Below, one piece after another: positions 5,911 to 6,529 of a stretch of DNA of 6,529 nucleotides; position 1 is the first letter of the stretch; every line of letters begins with the position of its first letter. The notes under the pieces were generated by a model. That model did no database searches. It saw only the letters and a program-made list of their open reading frames with translations, and had not been told where the DNA came from. The stretch spans positions 1-6,529 of the forward strand of contig WYEI01000280.1 in NCBI GenBank assembly GCA_009903905.1, in the 5' to 3' direction. A program made the position numbers and the translations under genes. This DNA comes from Pyrobaculum sp. (lineage in GTDB: Archaea; Thermoproteota; Thermoprotei; Thermoproteales; Thermoproteaceae).

Positions 5911-5951
5911 AGCGGGAGGTCCCGGGTTCGAATCCCGGCCGGGGCTTCAGC

Positions 5952-5982
5952 GAGGTTTTCCTCCGCCAAATCCGGCAGGAGG
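5952..5982 (+). terminator. Oligo-T and GC-rich hairpins after the tRNA, possible terminator
   Basis: A TTTT run (5956-5959) sits six bases after GGGGCTTCAG ends the tRNA region. It is in the loop of GAGG-TTTT-CCTC (5952-5963). A stronger alternative hairpin pairs CCTCCGCC (5960-5967) with GGC-A-GGAGG (5974-5982) around AAATCC. The T run is the likely stop signal; the hairpins may protect or stall the 3' trailer. No gene is visible from here to 6182; a CTCCGC-C-GCGGAG palindrome lies at 6029-6041. Confidence 0.3.
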
Positions 5983-6182
5983 CTTCACTTTCTCCCGGAC
6001 GCAACAAACGACATGCATCCCCCGGGACCTCCGCCGCGGAGCTGGCGAAGTTTTGAAGCAATACGCCACACGTTAGGTTTCCCGTGGAGCGGCACAGCGT
6101 TGTTAACCCGCAGGTGTGAACGCGGATCTGAACATCAAGGAATCGGGGCGTCAAGCATGTCCTGCTCCTGTAGGCAACCCGC

Positions 6183-6529
6183 CTAAAACAGCAACGCTCT
6201 TATAATTCTGCGTGCGATCGGTCTTTTAATCTGGAGTATGTAGAGTATAAGCGCCGCTGTGAATAGTATGTTCAAAACCCAGGACACTGGTCTCAGAATC
6301 TGCAGGGCTGGGTCTAGGTCTATCGGCGGGTTCAGCGCGCTACGCATGACCTGTGTAGCTGTGTCGTAGAGTAGGGGCCCCGCCAGGGGGATTACGGCGA
6401 GCACTAGAGATAGGGACAGCATGAACCCCACTACGCCGTTCCACAGCAACGGCTCCGGGGCTGTGGTTACGCCTAGCGTAAGTGCTATTGCGTAGACCGT
6501 GGTGAAGACCGCGATGCCTAGGTAGAGCT
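6183..6529 (-). CDS. Unrecognised multi-pass membrane protein (5' truncated, C-terminal part)
   Basis: A minus-strand frame is open from the right edge to TAG at 6183-6185, giving 114 residues of the C-terminal part. A TTG at 6449 could be read as a start, but the frame continues upstream without a stop (LYLGIAVFTTVYAIALTLGV...), so the gene most likely begins outside the window. Three hydrophobic segments are visible: one at the edge, one around NGVVGFMLSLSLVLAVIPLAGPLLY, and one around VSWVLNILFTAALILYILQ. The protein ends in a basic tail KRPIARRIIRALLF, which by the positive-inside rule should be cytoplasmic. An acidic/proline-rich stretch (NPPIDLDPAL) separates the last two segments. I do not recognise the family. 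It is convergent with the tRNA and transporter operon. Confidence 0.6.
   Translation of the reverse strand, partial: LYLGIAVFTTVYAIALTLGVTTAPEPLLWNGVVGFMLSLSLVLAVIPLAGPLLYDTATQVMRSALNPPIDLDPALQILRPVSWVLNILFTAALILYILQIKRPIARRIIRALLF

Larger units (their letters stand above)
5821..5946 (+). tRNA. tRNA-Thr(CGU) with two introns
   Basis: Exons at 5821-5851, 5888-5895 and 5911-5946 join to a 75-nt tRNA. Acceptor GCCCCGG (5821-5827) pairs with CCGGGGC (5939-5945), and the discriminator is T5946. D arm GCTC/GAGC is at 5830-5833 and 5844-5847. Anticodon stem CCCGC/GCGGG forms only after splicing (CCC 5849-5851, GC 5888-5889, GCGGG 5912-5916). The loop is CTCGTAA with anticodon CGT (5892-5894), the variable loop AGGTC, and the T arm CCGGG-TTCGAAT-CCCGG (5922-5938). 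All stems are perfect. G1-C72, C2-G71 and U73 fit archaeal tRNA-Thr. CCA is not encoded. A TTTT run at 5956-5959 could end transcription. An alternative reading without introns gives no proper anticodon stem and loop. Confidence 0.88.

Noticed and set aside
5821..5946. Anticodon GCC (Gly) in CTGCCGC at 5875-5881.
   Set aside because: The flanks do not give a five-pair anticodon stem, and the bases lie inside the 29/30 intron. The CGU reading restores a perfect stem and gives consistent splice motifs for both introns.
5921..5946. tRNA 3' end as an attachment site of an integrated element.
   Set aside because: No second copy of the 3' segment and no integrase or mobile gene in the window.
5807..6154. 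Minus-strand open frame of about 115 codons and a plus-strand frame at 5868-6056.
   Set aside because: Both run through the tRNA gene and its introns and show no protein-like features.
6060..6182. Possible C/D box RNA around GTGTGAAC...CTGA (6115-6136) or its complement.
   Set aside because: No RUGAUGA box, box spacing is far too short and there is no promoter.

Overview
The window looks like a chromosome segment of a hyperthermophilic crenarchaeon of the Thermoproteales, most probably Pyrobaculum or a close relative. The support is an archaeal-type phosphoenolpyruvate carboxylase, BRE/TATA promoters placed for leaderless or nearly leaderless transcripts, a tRNA gene that only folds if two short archaeal introns (one at a non-canonical site) are removed, a probable C/D box guide RNA, and tight gene packing. 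The genus is an inference; no species is claimed.

Layout, left to right. Positions 1-905 (+) hold the C-terminal part of archaeal PEP carboxylase, cut by the left edge. Positions 906-1273 are an intergenic stretch that is not empty. It has a TATA box at 941-949, and about 25 nt downstream a candidate C/D box sRNA (about 970-1023). A foldable 60-nt element follows (1141-1200). The stretch ends in a promoter region with a 15-nt dyad (1226-1240) abutting a BRE/TATA (1239-1254).

Positions 1256/1274-5789 (+) are a four-gene ABC importer operon of the BMP/Nup (nucleoside or purine) family: substrate-binding protein, fused two-domain ATPase, permease 1, permease 2. The genes are separated by 18 nt, an ATGA overlap and a 10-nt overlap. 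Gene order is the same as in bacterial nupNOPQ/bmpA-nupABC loci. The binding protein captures substrate outside the membrane, the two permeases form the channel, and one polypeptide supplies both ATPase domains. Only one of the two composite ATP sites looks catalytic.

Positions 5821-5946 (+) are a tRNA-Thr(CGU) gene with a 36-nt intron at 29/30 and a 15-nt intron at 37/38. Its TATA-like box overlaps the end of the transporter operon. Positions 5947-6182 contain GC-rich hairpins and oligo-T runs but no gene I can support. Positions 6183-6529 (-) hold the C-terminal part of an unrecognised multi-pass membrane protein, cut by the right edge and convergent with everything else.

I see no insertion sequence, CRISPR array, toxin-antitoxin or defence system. 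The points most worth a second look are the candidate sRNA with its own promoter, the doubly interrupted tRNA, and the dyad next to the transporter promoter.
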